DNA of 6,448 nt. Origin: Clostridia bacterium. Lineage in GTDB: Bacteria; Bacillota_A; Clostridia; Christensenellales; Borkfalkiaceae. Location: the NCBI GenBank assembly GCA_017399665.1, contig JAFQBR010000289.1:1-6448 (forward strand), read 5' to 3'. Of the stretch, positions 4,549-6,448 are shown one piece after another (position 1 is the stretch's first letter; the number at the start of each line of letters is the position of its first letter). The notes under the pieces were generated by a model. The model did not search any database. It saw nothing but the letters and a program-made list of their open reading frames with translations, and had not been told where the DNA came from. A program made the position numbers and the translations under genes.

Positions 4549-6448
4549 ATGAAAAAAGGTATTTTAGTAGGTTTATTTACTATTCTTTTAGCCTTTTGCT
4601 TTATTGCATGTGGCGAAGCAACCATTTATACCGTTACTTTTGATGGTGCTGGTATAATTGAAAACAGGGAAGTTGGCGTTCGTTATGAGAATACGGTTGA
4701 AAAGCCTGAAGATCCTGTTGTGGAAGGCTATAATTTTGTTGGTTGGTTTGTTGGCGAAAACGAATATGATTTTGCAACACCCGTAACAGAAAATATTACT
4801 ATAGTTGCAAAGTTTTCTGCAATAGAATACACAGTTGCGTTTAATACTGATGGTGGCAATGCTATTGACGCTCAGACTATTGCGTACAACGGAAAAGCTC
4901 AAAAGCCTGTTGACCCTGAAAAAGAAGGATATAATTTCGTTGGTTGGTTTGTTGGCGAAAACGAATATGATTTTGCTAGCGTTGTTACTGAAAGCATAGA
5001 AATCGTTGCTAAATGGCAAATTAAAACTTTTGCGGTAACTTTTGATTCAAACGGAGCAGAAGCGGTTGAAGATCAAACTGTAAATTATAATGAAAAGGCT
5101 CAAAAGCCCGCTGATCCTCAAAAGGCTGGTTTTGTTTTCGTTGGTTGGTATGCTGGCGAAAATAAATATGATTTTGAAACACCCGTTACTTCACCTGTTG
5201 AACTAGTTGCCGTTTATGAAGAAGAAATTGTTTTTGAAGACGTAATCGGTTCATGGGCAGGTGAAGAAGTTGCGTATGGCATGAGTTTTGCAACCTATTC
5301 AATTATTATTAATGCAGACGGAACTGGTAGCGGTTCATACACAATGCAAGGCTACGAAATGCCTATGTCAATTACAGGTTTTACTGTTGCAAATAACAGA
5401 TTAGTTATGGCTTATGATGGTAAAACTCACGAATTCGCAATAAAAGAAGGCAAGTTAGTTGCTGCTGGTATCAATAGCGGTTCTTACGGTACTGTTGAAC
5501 TTGCTCCTAGCAATATCGTTATTGCAGACCTTGCAAACGTTTACGAAGGCGCAGAAGAAGTTTCTGGAATGAGTGTTCCTTACACATTAACCGTAACAGA
5601 TGCAGGTGTTAGCGTAAAAATGGATATGTTTGGCTCTGTAAGCGAGCTTGAAGTTGTAGAACTTTCTAATAAATTAGTTTTAAGCTATTACGGCTTAGAT
5701 TTTGTTCTTGTATACGACGGTGAAAAATTCGTTGGTAACGGGGCAATGGGTGGCTCTTTAGTTCTTACAGAAAAGGTTGTTGTTCCTCAAGAACCTATAA
5801 CTATTGATGCTATCGTTGGCTCATGGGCAGGTAAAGAAATTACTGCTTACGGCAACTATGATTATACCTTTACCGTAAAGGCAGACGGAACCGGTAATGG
5901 TGTTTACGTTGACGAAGCAGGCGCGTACCCCACCGATTTTGAAATAACTTCTATTGTTATTAACGGCAATAAGGTTACTTTAAGTGCAATTATTGAAACA
6001 ATGGAATACTCAATCGAGTTTACTTATGCGGACGGCGTTATGAACTCTAATATGGGTTTTGTATGGGGCACACTTACAGTTGAAAAGGTTATAACGGTTG
6101 CCGATATTGCAGGTAAATACGAAGGCGCTGAAAACTTCTACGGAATGGATTTTGAAGGCTATATGGTAATCAATGCAGACGGTACAGGAAGCGCAGATTT
6201 CGACGGAATGACGGCAACTATCACTGCAGTTACCATCTCTGGTAACACTGTAACAGTTGTTCACGATATGGGCACAACAGTATTTACATATGCAGACGGT
6301 GTTATGACTTCTGACGCAGGCTTCATGGGTGGCACTATTTCAGTTGAAAAGGTTATGACGGTTGCCGATATCGCAGGTAGATACGAAGGCGCTGAAAACT
6401 TCTACGGAATGAATTTTGAAGGCTATATGGTAATCAATGCAGACGGCA
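4549..6448 (+). CDS. Repeat-rich surface lipoprotein with three InlB B-repeats, 3'-truncated
   Basis: Open for 633 codons with no stop, running off the right edge. The N-terminus is a lipoprotein signal peptide: MKKG, a hydrophobic core (5-20), then FIAC with Cys21 as the probable lipidated residue, so the protein should be exported and anchored on the outer face of the membrane. Residues 27-89, 94-156 and 161-223 are three InlB B/Listeria-Bacteroides-type repeats (YTVTFDxxG start, YNFVGWFVGE core, closing VAKW-like strand), exactly 67 residues apart. From about 232 onward come at least five beta-rich repeats of roughly 88-97 residues. They alternate a GSWAG opening (about 234, 424) with a YEGAE opening (about 332, 524, 612), and most have an ADGTG turn and a YADGV strand. 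I do not recognise this second repeat; small lipocalin-like barrels are a guess. B-repeats are common in cell-surface proteins of Bacillota, so adhesion or ligand binding is plausible but unproven. It has its own promoter and is not part of the uronate operon. Confidence 0.9.
   Translation, partial: MKKGILVGLFTILLAFCFIACGEATIYTVTFDGAGIIENREVGVRYENTVEKPEDPVVEGYNFVGWFVGENEYDFATPVTENITIVAKFSAIEYTVAFNTDGGNAIDAQTIAYNGKAQKPVDPEKEGYNFVGWFVGENEYDFASVVTESIEIVAKWQIKTFAVTFDSNGAEAVEDQTVNYNEKAQKPADPQKAGFVFVGWYAGENKYDFETPVTSPVELVAVYEEEIVFEDVIGSWAGEEVAYGMSFATYSIIINADGTGSGSYTMQGYEMPMSITGFTVANNRLVMAYDGKTHEFAIKEGKLVAAGINSGSYGTVELAPSNIVIADLANVYEGAEEVSGMSVPYTLTVTDAGVSVKMDMFGSVSELEVVELSNKLVLSYYGLDFVLVYDGEKFVGNGAMGGSLVLTEKVVVPQEPITIDAIVGSWAGKEITAYGNYDYTFTVKADGTGNGVYVDEAGAYPTDFEITSIVINGNKVTLSAIIETMEYSIEFTYADGVMNSNMGFVWGTLTVEKVITVADIAGKYEGAENFYGMDFEGYMVINADGTGSADFDGMTATITAVTISGNTVTVVHDMGTTVFTYADGVMTSDAGFMGGTISVEKVMTVADIAGRYEGAENFYGMNFEGYMVINADG
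4627..5217 (+). repeat. Three tandem B-repeat modules (201-bp period) inside the lipoprotein gene
   Basis: Each module spans 67 codons. Modules 1 and 2 share a 50-bp stretch (4726-4775 and 4927-4976) with only two differences, both synonymous third-position changes (GGC/GGA and TTT/TTC); the third module is more diverged there. The pattern suggests recent duplication or gene conversion between the first two. Confidence 0.85.
5242..6448 (+). repeat. Tandem approximately 264-290-bp coding repeats, continuing past the edge
   Basis: At least five units encode the alternating GSWAG and YEGAE modules of the lipoprotein. The last two units are 264 bp apart: 6085-6184 and 6349-6448 differ at only about five positions in 100 bp, giving single residue changes such as K/R and D/N. 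Earlier units are much more diverged, so expansion appears most recent toward the 3' side. The final unit is cut by the window edge. Confidence 0.85.

Noticed and set aside
4588..5019. Minus-strand 143-codon open frame
   Set aside because: It lies entirely antisense to the lipoprotein gene, has repeated low-complexity content that mirrors the B-repeats, and no RBS or recognisable motif.
6010..6264. Minus-strand 84-codon open frame
   Set aside because: It is antisense to the repeat region of the lipoprotein gene; its Cys-rich composition is a by-product of the sense-strand codons.

Overview
The window comes from an AT-rich, low-GC bacterial genome, most likely an anaerobic, carbohydrate-fermenting member of the Bacillota (Clostridia-like, plausibly gut-derived). 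Three things suggest this: AAAGGAG-type ribosome binding sites, a hexuronate-catabolism operon built from SDR-type mannonate oxidoreductase, UxaC, Eda and KdgK, and a lipoprotein carrying InlB B-type repeats. The taxonomic guess is an inference from gene content and style; no marker gene is present.

Left part (1-3699): four co-directional genes with almost no space between them. They are a 5'-truncated SDR D-mannonate oxidoreductase (fructuronate reductase), glucuronate isomerase (uxaC), KDPG aldolase (eda) and KDG kinase (kdgK). Two junctions are TAATG overlaps (stop and start share one base) and the third has a 1-nt gap, so this is one polycistronic unit that begins upstream of the window. 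Together they give D-glucuronate -> D-fructuronate -> D-mannonate, then (after a dehydratase, UxuA, not in the window) 2-keto-3-deoxygluconate -> KDPG -> pyruvate + glyceraldehyde-3-phosphate. A small 75-aa gene of unknown function follows (3746-3973) and may be the last gene of the transcript.

Middle part (3974-4548): non-coding. It holds two approximately 120-bp imperfect palindromes of the same family (3971-4089 and 4150-4273). Their arm sequences differ between copies while self-complementarity is kept, and they share a central TACG-type hairpin and a CTTGCATCTAA right-hand motif. Two shortened remnants of the family lie between and after them, followed by a strong 14-bp-stem intrinsic terminator (4325-4357) that probably ends the uronate operon. 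An extended -10 promoter (4444-4473) and a strong RBS then serve the next gene.

Right part (4549-6448, open at the right edge): a large secreted lipoprotein gene, missed by simple stop-to-stop ORF calling because it has no stop in the window. It has a lipobox signal peptide, three tandem InlB B-repeats of 67 residues, and then at least five tandem approximately 88-97-residue beta-rich repeats of unrecognised family. The last two are nearly identical at DNA level, indicating recent internal duplication. No convincing novel multi-gene system is visible; the palindrome family and the repeat-expanding lipoprotein are the most interesting items.
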